A DNA stretch of 64,000 nt from Rhodamnia argentea (lineage: Eukaryota > Streptophyta > Magnoliopsida > Myrtales > Myrtaceae): NCBI RefSeq assembly GCF_020921035.1, contig NC_063150.1:35697826-35761825 (forward strand), written 5' to 3'. Made by a program: the position numbers and the translations under genes. Each line of letters begins with the position of its first letter. The stretch's first letter is position 1. The notes beneath the pieces are model-generated. The model saw only the letters and a program-made list of their open reading frames with translations. It searched no databases and was not told where the DNA came from. This document shows, piece after piece, positions 46,822-58,130 of the stretch.

Positions 46822-49701
46822 TAGAGGGGGCCATTTGGGCCCGTGGGCCGGGAACCGGCCCGTTGACCGGGCCCACGGTTCCGAACCGCAAAAAAAAAAA
46901 AGTGGGCCCGGGGGTAGAGAGCCGTTGGGCTCTCTCGCCCCGGCCCCCCTCCCCCGGGCCCGCCCCCCTCCCCCCCCCCCCCTTTGGGCCGTTGCTTTAC
47001 ATTTAAAAAAAAAAGAATTAAAAATGATTCTTGTCTATAAATGCATATGCTTCCCCTTTCATTTTTGTCACAAATTCTCCGAACAATCTCTCGAATTCTC
47101 TCCGAAATCCTCTCAAATCGCTCAAATTCTCCCAATTTTCTCAATCCCGACTCAATTCTCTCAATCGGATTTCGGATCAATTCTCTCAAAAATGGCAAGT
47201 GAAAGCGTAAATGCCGACAAGGGCAAGATGGCTATGGGAGATTCCGAGTATCCCATTCATGAATACGATCCTCGTGAGTATGCAAGTTGGGAAGACGACG
47301 ACGATAATATCAACTATGTCCCGATTCCGAACGTCGAGCACAACCCAACACAAGAAAGTCTTCATCCTCCCACTGGTGTCGAAGAAACGTCAACGGCAAA
47401 TGAGCCGGAACGGAAGGGCCGAGATAATACATCGGACTTGTGGCTACACTTCGACAAGGTACGTGATGAAGTCGAAGGTAAGTATAATGTAAAATGTAAA
47501 TATTGTTCGCAAACATATAAATTCACGAAAGGAGACGACTACGGAACATTCCGTCGGCATTTGACGAAAAAACATCCAACGCAAGCGAGGATCGACAATA
47601 CGCAACAACAAATTTCCGGGTACGCCACTTCTAAGCCTCATCCTTTATTTCGTTTCACCGAAGCACTTTATAAACAAACATTAGGTGAATATGTTACCCT
47701 TAATCATGCTCCGTTTAATACTGGTGAAAATTTTAATATGAAATATTTGATAAATACTGCGTTGGTTCCATAAGCGCCAACTATTCCAAAAAATACTCTT
47801 AAACGCGAAGTTTTTCATCTTTATAAAAAAGGAAAAAAATCTTTAGGAAAATTTTTTGCGGAATTCAATGGATATGTGCATATAGGTAGCGATATTTGGA
47901 GTGATCCTTGGCAAATTCATTCTTATATGGGTGTCACGTGTCATTGGATAGATGACAATTGGATGATTCAAAAAAGACTTATTGCATTCCGAGTTTTTGA
48001 TGAAAGCCATTCGGCTCATAATATTTATAGAATAATTAGGCAAATTTTAGAAGAATATAATTTAATAAATAAAGTATTTTCAATTGGTTTTGATAATGCC
48101 GCCGCAAATACCGCTTCTATTCCCGAATTAGAAAATATTTGCAAACCCACTTTTGGCGGACAATTTTTTCACATTAGATGTGCTTGTCATGTTTTAAATT
48201 TATGTGTACAAAATGGTTTACGAACTCTTGACACTTCTCTCGCCCCAATAAAAAGTGCAATTAAATTTTTATGGAGTCGTCCCCAATGTATGAAATCATG
48301 GGGAAAATTTTGTAAACAAAATGGGAGAAGGCCAAGAAGATTTCCAAAAGATATTCCGACTCGTTGGAATTCTACGTACGAGTTGCTTCGGCAAACTTTT
48401 GAATATAAATATTTATCATGTATGTTTATTTCACAAAATATTCCCGAAATTACTTTACTTCCTCAACATTGGGACGTTTGCAAGAAAATTTTAGATATTT
48501 TGAAAATTTTTAATGATGCTACTAAGACTTTATCTGGTATTTATTATCCTACAACGCATTTATTTTTAATAGAGTGTGTTAATATTAGTAGTGTTTTTAG
48601 TGAATATGAAAATGATACCGAATTAGGTCAAACTATTTTAGTAATGCGAGAAAAATGGTTACATTATTATTTGCAAATTCCTCTTGTCTATTTAGTTGGT
48701 ATTGTTTTTGATCCACGTATTAAATTAGACGGTTTACAAGATTATTTGAATGTGTATTATCATGATTGTTTACATTTGGAAGATTCAATAGATATTTCAA
48801 ATATATTAGGACATGTTAAAGAATTTATAGTAGCATTATATGGAGAATTTTGTAGTAGATATGGTTTAAGTGATTTTGGATCTTTACAATCTACTGCTTC
48901 ACGTAGCGAAGGTGGTAGTTCACTTAGTAGAGGGTATAATATGCTTAAGAGTAGGCAAAAAAAAAAAAAAAAGGGGCAACAGGTAATATTTCTGAATTAG
49001 AAAAATATTTAACCACTCAATTTGAGTTTCGTGATGCAGAACATAGTACAGATTTCGAAATCCTGAAGTGATGGAAGAGTCACCAAATCGAGTATCCAGT
49101 TCTCGCCCTCATCGCTCGTCAAATATTAGCAACCCCTTCTTCAACGGTTGCGGTTGAACAATCATTTAGTTCTGGAGGATTAATTTTGGACTCTCGCCGT
49201 TCAAGATTAAGCCCGGACTCTGTGGAAGCTCAAGCTTGTGTCGGCGATTGGACGAGGGCGAAATATCGACACCAAGAGTTAGATCGTGAACACGAATTTT
49301 TTAGCGATGATGTTGGAGATACCACCGCCACGGGTACCACAACGGGTAGCGACGATTGACGATGAGGTAAGTTGGGGTTCTCAAAGGTAAAAAGAACTAC
49401 ATGGGCTTTGATTCTTCTATCCCCAAGAAGATATGTAGGCCGCTTAATGATAATTCATTAAGTTCAAGCCCATTCCTTTTTTTTTTTCCCATATTTTATT
49501 ACAATGTACAATTTAATTGTATTTTATAATTTATAATTTATTATATTTATTTTATTAAATAAAAATTATTATTAAAAATGAATCGGAATGAACCGGCGGT
49601 TCGGCCCGAACCGCCGGTTCCGGCTTCCGAACCGGAACCGCCATTTTTTACGGCCGGTTCTCGAACCGGAACCGGCGGTTCCACCGAACCGGCCATGACT
49701 A
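46822..49701 (+). mobile_element. hAT superfamily DNA transposon (2,880 bp) with 8-bp target duplication
   Basis: The ends read TAGAGGGGGCC and, on the other strand, TAGTCATGGCC. The 8 bases outside are GCTGGAGC (46814-46821) and GCCGGAGC (49702-49709), 7 of 8 identical. 8-bp duplications are the hAT hallmark. The subterminal regions (46840-46880 and 49575-49700) are dense in GGTTC/GAACC and CCGG motifs, as in Ac-like elements, where such clusters bind transposase. A broken transposase gene lies between. Confidence 0.75.
47192..49359 (+). pseudogene. hAT transposase with BED zinc finger, disrupted
   Basis: Reading starts MASESVNADKGKMAMGD at 47192, after a leader that is open upstream. A BED zinc finger (about residues 80-130) shows CKYC and the H-x4-H spacing (HLTKKH). 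The RNase H-like core has SDIWSD and, further on, GFDNAAAN, matching the first two acidic positions of hAT transposases. The C-terminal dimerisation region is recognisable at 49090-49260 (VAVEQSFSSGG, SPDSVEAQACVGDW). Three lesions break it: TAA at 47771-47773, a frame change at a 16-base A-run (48957-48972) and TGA at 49069-49071 where a Trp codon is expected. It is closest in style to the plant RICESLEEPER-like hAT group. The lesions are few, so inactivation looks fairly recent. Confidence 0.88.
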
Positions 49702-50013
49702 GCCGGAGCCTCACCGGCTGATTGCCATGACCGGTCACCACTAGAAGAAGAAAGGAACAATAAAAGCACAAAATAAAAAATAAAAAAGATAAAAAGATAA
49801 AAGAAAATAATTAAAAAAATTATTTTAAAATAAAAATTATTGAAAGGCCTGTACGGTGGAAATTATTTTTCCTTACCAAACGGAGGAAAATATTGTTCGA
49901 TTCATTTTCTGGTTTAAGCCAAACACCGAAAAATATCATCATATTCTTAAAAAAACGACCTCCCGAAAAATATTTTTCAAAAATGCCGCATTTTTTGCGA
50001 AACAAACGGAAGT

Positions 50014-50403
50014 GTATAAATTTTGCATGATCACTTATTTTCCTATGTCAAAAGTTTCTCATCGATAAGATAGTTGATGTACCCACTTTGAGTTTCTTCT
50101 TACTTGACATAAAAATGGTAAATCACACTATATCGAAGATGGCAATTTTTTTTATTATTATAGATCAAACAATTTAATCAATTTAAAAGTAAAATTTTCT
50201 TCCATCATAGGTTATTAATATTATCTATTTTTAATAACCGGCAAGGTTAAACTAAATCTTAAGGCCGTCTTAATTTCAAAGGTAATTGGTCAGTAGCTTT
50301 TAATATTTTTAAGTATAAAATGATCAATTATAGTAAACATTATATTTCCAAAAACCAAAAGGTGATTTCAGCAGAACCAAATTTGAGGGTCCGAACCGAA
50401 GCA
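50014..50403. other. AT-rich 5' flank of the UPF0235 gene
   Basis: No repeat or gene recognised. Confidence 0.4.
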
Positions 50404-51079
50404 ATGCCTCCGGCGAAGAAGAGCAAATCGCAGCCGGACTCGTCCCGGTCAACTCGGTCCTCTTCCGACGGCGGCGGCAACTCCGCCGAGAGCTTCCCTT
50501 CTTGTCTGCGACCCGTCCCTCCCTCCTCCGTCGCCATCACCATCCACGCCAAGCCCGGCTCCAAGTCGGCCTCCATCACAGGTCCGATCCTCCTCTCCAT
50601 CGCGCCTGTTCGCTGATTCGGCTTCGGTTCCATAATCTCTCTTCTCTTCTGTTTCTGATTCGTGTTGCTTCGATGGCTGTGAAGATCTCAGCGACGAGGC
50701 GGTGGGAGTCCAAATAGACGCGCCGGCCAAGGACGGGGAGGCCAACGCGGCGCTTCTCGAGTACATGAGCTCGGTTCGTTTCTTCTTTAATGCGACGAGT
50801 CGGACTCTGTGTGTGCGTCTATTGCGTTATATGAGTGAAGATTGCGGAGGATGAAGAGCAATGTCGAATTTGAAATTTGCAAAGATTGTTTTTTCGCCCC
50901 CTCTTTTCTGTTGAAGATTCTCTGTTTTTCCTCGTTCTTATTCTCTGAGGCAGGTTTTAGGGGTGAAGAGGAGGCAGGTCTCAATAGGTTCTGGCTCGAA
51001 ATCGAGGGACAAGGTTGTGATCGTGGAGGAGGTGACTGTGAAGAGCGTTTTCGATGCCCTCGCAAAAGCTGTAAAATGA
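50404..51079 (+). CDS. UPF0235 (DUF167) family protein, three exons
   Basis: Conserved small protein family (the human member is C15orf40) of unknown biochemical role. Exons 50404-50581, 50685-50773 and 50954-51079, with GT/AG borders, phases 1 and 0, giving 130 residues. A basic, Ser-rich N-terminus ([16 protein letters not shown]) could be a targeting peptide. The DUF167 fold begins at [18 protein letters not shown]. It continues with the family signature [23 protein letters not shown] and the [20 protein letters not shown] stretch. Its position, on the plus strand between the hAT element and a lectin-kinase relic, suggests no functional link. Downstream DNA to about 51430 is its 3' region. 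Confidence 0.9.
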
Positions 51080-51429
51080 AGGCAATGGGTAGGAGGTGGC
51101 AGAGGCAGAACACATACAGAGATTCAAGTCTTCAAGAGGCCCAGACAGCACCAAAGATTCAAGAGTTGCTGTGTCATGGTTGTCTCTTTCCTTCTACCAT
51201 GTAAAGATCATAGTGCTTTTCAACTAAAGCTGAGTGCTTTTATTACTGTGCAATCTTGTAGCCAAACCAATGCTGGAGCACAAGCTTTGGTTTTCACAAT
51301 GTCTATCTGTTGTACATACGCAATTCAATAGTACAGTTGATGGTTCTCAAGCTAGTTGTTATTTCTCAATCAGTCAGTAAACATGCTCTCAGACTTATTC
51401 TCTTTCGGTCTTCTATACAGTTCTTACAA

Positions 51430-52464
51430 TCAACACTTGGGCTCGCTTTGCGCTTCAGATGTGATATTTTCTAGTTTCTTAACAGCAACAACTTGGTAGC
51501 TATTTGGCAGCCTTCCTATGTTTCACATGCTCCCTCACCTATTTCTTCTGCAGAAGCTCCTGTCATTCATCTATTTGTAAGAATATGATTTAGGTGCAAC
51601 ATCCTCTAAGGCACAAGCAGTCGTCATTTCGATCTTTATTCGCACCAATCCCATTGAGCCCGGAGATGCCCCTGGCTGCATTTGTCATCAGTTGATGACC
51701 ACACGGTGGACAAATTACCTTTCTTGGTTGTATTGTACGAGCAAAACCATAAAATCCCATCTGCATTGATTCTCATTAGCCTGACCATTCCTTCATTAGG
51801 AGGCGCTCCTCTGGTGATACTCCTTATCTTATGACCTGTGGTGTTCAATAGGTAGCAATTTATGTCATTGTCAAAATAGAGCACCACATTATCGCCTCTT
51901 CCATATGTTGTGGTTGCTCAATAAGCATATGGTGGTGTGTCTGGAGTATTTACTGGATGTTGCACGTGATTTCCTTCTTTTTTCATGTTGAGACGCAAGA
52001 TGCCCTTTGATTGATCAGTGGCGGAACCGCTCGAGAACATCTGTTCACCTGGTGATAGCTGCAGGCCTGCCATAATGGTATCCTTCGGTGAATCGAACTC
52101 TGCCACATTATGTCCTTCTTACAGTTGTAAATAACATAATTGCATGTATCGAGCATAGAAGCTGAAACAGTAATTTCTCTAGGAGTTGCTACATTAGTCT
52201 CTTCTGACATGCAGTGATGAATAGCTTGGAATAGGACTGTCTCAACGGCAGTCCAGACCACGGCTTTAGTTCCCGGAAAGAAAACTCCTACTGACCAGCT
52301 ATTGCCTCACTGACGAGACGCAAAAAGACCGGAAGGTGAGGGCCATGAGGAATTTGGCGGTGGGCGTGAGAGAAGTGGCAAGGCTTGTTATGGGTCTGGT
52401 TTTGAGAAGTTGCTGTTGGGGACATGAATGCAAATGGAAAGAGAAAGAATAGTGAAGTGGCCAT
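51430..52464 (-). pseudogene. Lectin receptor kinase relic (signal peptide, lectin domain and a kinase scrap)
   Basis: Minus-strand relic of the RLK-3/RLK-4 type. It starts at 52464 with MATSLFFLFPFAFM and then shows broken lectin-domain pieces: VVWTAVE at 52265, SASMLDTCNYVIYN, and DSPKDTIMAGLQ matching the paralogues' DTPTDTILGGQ. Later pieces include GNHVQHPVNTPDTPPYAY, NCYLLNTTGHK and STVWSSTDDKCSQG. After a gap, 51466-51520 matches the paralogues' kinase strand (VAVKKLEKI region). Stops and frameshifts break every part, and the EGF, PAN and membrane regions are missing. It is the companion of the relic at 57768-58130 in the block duplication. Confidence 0.85.
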
Positions 52465-53768
52465 TACTGGTATAATGCCTCTGAATTGCTTGTGCGACAG
52501 ACAATCTGATCTTGTTCTTGCTTTATAGTGGTAAACTAATGTAAAAAAAAAAAAGAGAAAATCATAAGCAAGTTGCGAACATCTTGAGCTGAGATTCATT
52601 ACCATGATAAAATAGTTGTAGGCCTTGATTTTGCATTAGTGGACACCACCGTTCAAAAAAGAAAAAAAGTGAAATCTGAGCAGTAATTTTGGATTCCAAC
52701 CTCTCAGAAATAAAAGCTCGAGTTGAAACTGACTCATCTCTCTGACCCATCTTTGAATAGCTCTGGACGACATTAGTCGGTCCACCTGCGAATTGTGCGG
52801 GCTTTCAGAGTAAATTAGTGGGTTACATTGGTAAGTTAGCAGCAGCTTGAACAATCCTTGATTAACCATTGCAGCTATCTGCAATAGTGTGCATATTTAA
52901 CTGTTTTATTCACCCTAAATCATCCATAAAATTGGACTTAGCCAATGCACAAAATCACAAGCAACTGTGTCCTTGAGGACAGCAAGGTCAACAACCCATA
53001 AAAGGAAGTTCATTCACGAGTGAAAATCATAGAAAGAAGAAAGGCTTCAAAGGGGCTGCAAGAAATGGTCTTTGGAGTGTTTTTCTTTCTAGAACAAAGA
53101 GGGTGAATTCTACAAGAAGAGAAAAAAGAGAAGGTATGTTTGACCTCATCTATGTGCAATTAAAGAGATAATAAAAGACAATGAAAAGGGAAAAGATCAC
53201 CTCTTTGAGTCTTCTCTACAGTAATTTCAGAAAACATGCTTTATTTCTGTGCTTGTTACTTATCAAGCAACTGACAATGTCTATGTTTGTTGATAAACTG
53301 ATATTTGGTCTTCATTCTAAGATATGGAATTGCATCAGTTCAGGTGAATAATGAAAAGGAACGAGAAGTACACTGTATAAACCTTTCGCAGGTCAGAACA
53401 GCATCGAACATTTAAATGGACAATCTGTTCACAGGCGAAATATTGTTCTCCCCTTTCCCGCAATACGCATTCTATGCTCTTTTAAATTCGTGGCAGCTAA
53501 TAGGATGCGTGCTGCTGATACACTGAATCTGCCCCACAGGAAAGTAAGGAATTGTTGAAATGAACTCAAAAGTGGTTTTACTTCCTAAAAGAACGAAGAA
53601 TTGCACTGGACAGAACAGGGGACTTAGTTCCATTGCCACGACAGACAGACCATGCATGTTGCATGAATAAAACTAGAAACATGTTATCTGCTCCGACAGT
53701 GAAAACAACTTAATTCATTTCTAACCCGAGCAGCTTTTGGTGGTGGCAAGTGCAGTTGCCAAGACGGT
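52465..53768. other. 3' flank of RLK-3, shared with the 3' flank of RLK-4
   Basis: Aligns in patches with 58131-59565: 'ccttgattttgcattagtgga', 'tgaatagctctggac', 'gtccacctgcg', 'cctca(t/g)ctatgtgcaattaaa'. No gene of its own. Confidence 0.6.
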
Positions 53769-56120
53769 TCAGATGGTACTGAGGAAGGAAGTAGGAGAAG
53801 GAGGGATTGGAACGTCGACGGTGCCTTCAAGCATCAGAAGCACCTTTCTCATCGAAGGACGAAGCGATGGCTCTTCTAGAGTACACCAAAGTGCAACTGA
53901 AACCGTCCTCTCTAATTGTTTTTTGTCAATGGTTTGATAATCCACCAGTTTATCCAGCTCGCCAGCCTGGAAGCGGTTGTAAACCAACTCCTCAAGAAGG
54001 GCTTCCTCCTCAGGAAGGCTCCAATCCACGCTTCTTCGACAACAAATGATCTCCAGCAGCACTATTCCGAAGCTGTAAATGTCGGCTTTCACAGTGACTG
54101 GCAGATTCTTGTGCCACTCCGGCGCGACGTACCCCCTTGTACCTCTTATGCCTGTTGTGGTGTTGGTCTGATCTGGCTTCAGCAGCTTCGACAGCCCAAA
54201 ATCAGAAATCTTCGCTTGCATGTTGTCGTCTATCAATATGTTCTGAGGCTTTATGTCACAATGAATGATCTGCGTCTCGCACTCTTCATGTAGATAAAGG
54301 AGGCCTCTAACGATATGAAGAGCTATTCGCATTTTCACGTCCCAACTGGCTTGCTTTTCGTCTTTAAAGAGTAGATCGGCCAGTGACCCATTACTCATGT
54401 ACTCATACACCAAGAGCCTATTCGGTCCATCATGACAATAACCTAGAAGTCGGACCAGATTCCGGTGATGAGTCTTTCCAATAGTTTTCACCTCAGCTTG
54501 GAACTCACTTTCTCCCTCGGAGGAGATCTTCTCTAGTTTCTTAACTGCTACGACTTTGCTGCCATGCAGATTCCTCATCAGCGTGCCTTTGTAGACTGTT
54601 CCAAAAGCTCCTTTGCCAATCTCTTCCGAAAAGTTTCCAGTGACTTTCTTCAGGTCTTCAAAAGTATACGATCTAGGAGCAACATCTTCAATTGTTCTGA
54701 GAAATCCGTCCTTTGGAAGCATTTCGTAAACCCAGGCACGATTCTTGTGAACAATAATTCCAGACACTGCCAACATCACTATTGCAAAAGCAATTGATGA
54801 TGCAACTGCAATCAGAATGTCTCTCCGGGTATGCTTATCATTATCCTTTTGCACAAGGCCGTTTCTTCCACCTTCGCCAGATGGAGCATCACCTACCTTG
54901 ATGTAAAGTAGTGAGTTTGAGTTCCCGCCAACGACTCTCCTACCAAATCTTAGAGGAAGCTTCTGCTTGTTGCAGGACTGATCGCTGTATGTGACAGCCT
55001 CGCAATTGCAATCCTGCTGACATGCTGCTACACATTCTTCACTGGTCAACGATGTTAGAGTGGAATAGGTTGCGTCCTCCCATATGGTGCTAGGAACAGG
55101 TTGAATGTTGTATCTGGTCGTGGAGTCCATTGTCTTGCAGCTTTCTGCAGTGAAGTTCCTCTCACACCCTGCAGTGCCGTTGCCATCCCTCACAGTTGCG
55201 AATCCTGGAAGACACAGGCACTGAGGATTCAGATCCATATTCGCACAGAACATATTAAGCCCGCATATGCCCTTGGGGCTGCATCCATCGGTCGTGGCTA
55301 ACCATACAACTGACCAATCGTCCTTCCTGCTTATGTTCAATGAGTATAGCCGGAAAAGACCATCTGGGTCGATCGTCGCACGATAGATCATATCTTCTTT
55401 AGGAAGTCCTTGGCTCGTGAAGTTCGCGAGGTATACACCGGGGGGTTTCAATAGGTAGAGAAACCCATCATCCTCAAGATGTAGCGTCACATTCGGACCA
55501 TTATTAGGTGTCCCGGAATCCCAGTAACCATACGCGGCAGTGAATGGAGTGCCATCAGGATATAACGCCAGAACTCCGTCTAACTGCATGATGACGAGAA
55601 AGAGACCCGTCGATGGATCAGTGACCGAAGCACTTGAATGTAACTCCTGTGATGCCAATAGACGTTGACCACCTAAAATGGTATCTGTTGGTGTGTCGAA
55701 GCTCTGCCATATGATGACCTGGTTAGAGTTGTAAAGAACGAAGTTCCCCGAATCGAGCATGGAAGCCGCAGCAGTCGTATCGCTAGGAGTGGCGACGTAT
55801 GTATCCTGCGCTTGTGCTGACGACAAAACAATTCTGCCACTGCTATCGAAATGCAGAGTGGAATTGCTTGGAAGCGGAGGGTTATCTCTGTTATAAGTCC
55901 AAACCACGGTTTTATTCGAAGTCCCCGGAAGGAAGACTCCCACGTAATAGCCATTGCCTCTCTGGTAAAATCCAAACGCAAAGATGCCGGAAGGCGAGAG
56001 CCATGAGGATTTGGAGGTGGGCGTGAGAGAGTTGGCGAGGCTGATGTTTTTCTGTCCTTGGGAAGTGGCTGTTATGAACAGGAATCCCAACGGGAGGAGA
56101 AAGAAGATTGGAGCAGCCAT
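53769..56120 (-). CDS. G-type lectin S-receptor-like kinase (RLK-3)
   Basis: Intronless 783-residue receptor kinase on the minus strand, convergent with RLK-1 and RLK-2. Signal peptide (about 1-22, MAAPIFFLLPLGFLFITATS), bulb-type lectin domain (SPSGIFAFGFYQRG, VVWTYNRDNPPL), SLG/EGF-like region (CGLNMFCANMDLNPQC), PAN-like segment (CVAACQQDCNCEAV), transmembrane helix (about 433-458) and kinase (about 493-775). Kinase landmarks are intact: GKGAFGTVYKG, VAVKKLEK, HCDIKPQNILIDD, DFGLSKLL, APEW. Non-RD (HCD). Same length as RLK-4 and roughly nine in ten residues alike by eye, so a recent duplicate. A TATAAAG box lies about 70 bp upstream. Numerous N-glycosylation sequons are typical of an extracellular domain. 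Confidence 0.95.
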   Translation of the reverse strand: MAAPIFFLLPLGFLFITATSQGQKNISLANSLTPTSKSSWLSPSGIFAFGFYQRGNGYYVGVFLPGTSNKTVVWTYNRDNPPLPSNSTLHFDSSGRIVLSSAQAQDTYVATPSDTTAAASMLDSGNFVLYNSNQVIIWQSFDTPTDTILGGQRLLASQELHSSASVTDPSTGLFLVIMQLDGVLALYPDGTPFTAAYGYWDSGTPNNGPNVTLHLEDDGFLYLLKPPGVYLANFTSQGLPKEDMIYRATIDPDGLFRLYSLNISRKDDWSVVWLATTDGCSPKGICGLNMFCANMDLNPQCLCLPGFATVRDGNGTAGCERNFTAESCKTMDSTTRYNIQPVPSTIWEDATYSTLTSLTSEECVAACQQDCNCEAVTYSDQSCNKQKLPLRFGRRVVGGNSNSLLYIKVGDAPSGEGGRNGLVQKDNDKHTRRDILIAVASSIAFAIVMLAVSGIIVHKNRAWVYEMLPKDGFLRTIEDVAPRSYTFEDLKKVTGNFSEEIGKGAFGTVYKGTLMRNLHGSKVVAVKKLEKISSEGESEFQAEVKTIGKTHHRNLVRLLGYCHDGPNRLLVYEYMSNGSLADLLFKDEKQASWDVKMRIALHIVRGLLYLHEECETQIIHCDIKPQNILIDDNMQAKISDFGLSKLLKPDQTNTTTGIRGTRGYVAPEWHKNLPVTVKADIYSFGIVLLEIICCRRSVDWSLPEEEALLEELVYNRFQAGELDKLVDYQTIDKKQLERTVSVALWCTLEEPSLRPSMRKVLLMLEGTVDVPIPPSPTSFLSTI

Positions 56121-56187
56121 AACAGGCTGTGAAATGAAGGTTCTATGTATAAAGGCTTGTGGTGTGAAGAATTAGCTCGTGCGTGCG

Positions 56188-56194
56188 CTTTATA
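56188..56194 (-). promoter_or_regulatory. TATA box of RLK-3
   Basis: TATAAAG on the minus strand 68 bp upstream of the ATG. The context 'gctttatagagctca' is conserved at RLK-4 (62015-62021). Confidence 0.65.
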
Positions 56195-57429
56195 GAGCTC
56201 AAGATCGAAATGCAATGGGGTCTTCTCTGACTACAGGCAGAGAGAAATGACTCTTAAGAAAATAATTCCACTTCAACAGAGAAAGAGCACAATTTAGTTC
56301 CCCTCCTTTTCTCTTCTCATGGCTGCGTCTTCAGATTGATTTGGACCATGGAAGGAAACTTGTTCAATCTAGGAGCTTCGGGTTCGGTTCAAACGTGAAC
56401 CTAACACATCTGAACTTTTAGTGCGGATGAATCTCTTGTGAAGTCCAATGAATCCAGTGACTCGAATGTTTCCTATCTCATGTCAAGTTATAGGCCGAGG
56501 GTCACCTCCGAGGACCGGTGCGAGTCCTCCACTTCCCGGTAAACGGCCAATCGGGTTTAACCTGGGGAGGGCTCCGTTCAAGCAAGTTTTCTGAGTCAAG
56601 CCTTCTCCTTCTTCTTCTTCTTGGTTTTTTTAAAGTTGTCAGTGCTAGCTTGAAAGGAAGGTTGGCCAAACACCAAATGTGACCCAATAGAAATCATATT
56701 CATCTGGAAGGCCTTCATATTTTATTTGGTGAGACTCTGTCTTTGGTCAAGTGTTGGTTTCGTACCGAGTCACATTGCTCGAAAGTCAGAGCAACAACAG
56801 GGGCTAGGATTAGAATTGTTATCTGTTGGGCTTTGGCAAGATCATTAAAATAGAATGAGTTGAAAGTGATTGGCACCCTCTCAATCAGCCCGTAGTGCCC
56901 GAAAGTTGCGTCTTAAAAAAATTCTTGTGTATGATTTTTCTACGGGTATTTTGATCAGCGTTTTTCACGTCGCTTATATCAACCTAAATCCTCCTTTAGT
57001 CAAGATTGATCACCCGCTTAGGGTTGACGAAGGAATTTTTATAATGATTTTCAATCAGGTACTTGAATTTTGAGTATGAACTCCCTAACGTGGTATTGGC
57101 CAGGGTGGGTTACTATTAAATTAGGGAGTGAGAGACATAGATGATTCCTATATCACATCTTCTCTCACTTTAACAATTTCACAAGCAAAATTTGTAGGAG
57201 GGCTTGCAGTTGGAAATCCTCGCTTGGTACATTCATCTTAATAATGAAACGATAAACGATAAAGTAATTAAACTATGACTAGACAGACTCGAAAAGTATG
57301 ATCAAATTTAACTCTCTCTCTCTCTCTCTTCTTCTCTGGTTTCAATCTTGGATAATCCAGAGACATCGACTTCAAGAAAATGCCGATGAGGGACCGATGA
57401 AGTTGTGGAATCTGATAGAGGAAACTAGT
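56195..57429. other. 5' flank of RLK-3, shared with the RLK-4 5' flank
   Basis: 'ggccgagggtcacctccgaggaccggtg', 'gagtcctccacttccc' and 'cggtttaacctgggg' match 62407-62490. The likeness continues to about 57010, where the RLK-4 copy is interrupted at 63060. A short CT run lies near 57315. No gene. Confidence 0.65.
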
Positions 57430-57765
57430 ACTAAAGCAAAGAGGCTTTGAACTCTTTCGGGGCGGTGTACAAAGGGATAATCAAGAGAATGACTGAAATG
57501 GCTGCAATCAGCCATACTCACCACGAAAACATACTCCAATTGCTTGGCTTTTGCATGGAGTTCAAGGAAGCTTCTTGTATTCCAATATATGGAGAACGGA
57601 TTACTCGGGTCGTCTCTTGCCTGCCTATGGATTCAGCAGCAAATCTCCTGTTTGATGCTGAAAGGCAGCCTCCTTCGAGCAGAAGAATGAGAATCGCATT
57701 GGATGTAACAAGAGGAATCCTATTATTTGCACCAAGAGTGTGAGCTCCAAATAATTCACTGCGAG
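57430..57765 (+). pseudogene. Lectin kinase relic, kinase N-lobe fragment (RLK-1-like)
   Basis: Plus-strand fragment matching RLK-1 from the P-loop (SFGAVYKGI) through MAAISHTHHENILQLLGFCME and a broken YMENG strand to RIALDVTRGIL and the start of the catalytic loop ('aattcactgcga'). The segment with the VAVK lysine is deleted between KGI and the MTEMAAI start. The relic stops inside the HCD motif, where minus-strand lectin sequence of another relic begins. Confidence 0.85.
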
Positions 57766-57767
57766 CA

Positions 57768-58130
57768 TGATGCCTAACATTGGAGCTGAAACGACAATGC
57801 CTCTAGGAGCAACATAAGTCTCTTCTGCTAGCTCTGACTGCAGAAGCAGCCTCCCATCAATAGTGAGACGCAGTGTGGAATTGGTTAAAAACTGGAGGAC
57901 TGTCTTGGTCTGGGAGTTCGGACCACGGTTTTATCTCCTGCAAGGAAAATTCCTACTCACTAGCCATCGCCTCTGGTAGAATCCAAATGAAAAGTGACCT
58001 GAAGGTGAGGGCCGAGAGGAATTGGTGGTGGGCGTGAGAGAAGCGCCAAGGCTTTTCGTGGTCTGGTTTTGTGAAGTTACCGTTGGGAACATGATCACCA
58101 TGGGATGAAAAACAAATGTGAAGTGGCCAT
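57768..58130 (-). pseudogene. Lectin kinase relic, signal peptide and lectin start (RLK-3-like)
   Basis: Starts at 58130 with MATSHLFFI. It carries broken versions of the paralogues' N-terminus (PTPPIPLGPHLQVTFHLDST region, VVW strand at 57915-57930 and the 'cttattgatgggagg' strand) with frameshifts. It ends near 57768 against the oppositely oriented kinase relic. It is the counterpart of the relic at 51430-52464 but shorter. Confidence 0.75.

Larger units (their letters stand above)
46351..50013. mobile_element. Second long MITE-type element, split by a hAT insertion
   Basis: Outer ends GGCTCATTTGTTTCGCGAA (left) and, reverse complemented, ACTTCCGTTTGTTTCGCAAA (right) belong to the same terminal family as 45514-46282. 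The GC-rich core is interrupted at 46814-46821, and its continuation resumes at 49702. Without the 2.9-kb insert the host element is about 0.77 kb, like its neighbour. Outer target duplications are not clear. Confidence 0.6.

Noticed and set aside
46793..47191. Extended N-terminus of the hAT transposase upstream of 47192
   Set aside because: The frame is open only because of a C/G-rich run. It crosses the transposon end at 46822 and has Pro/Arg-rich nonsense composition. MASESVN at 47192 is the natural start.
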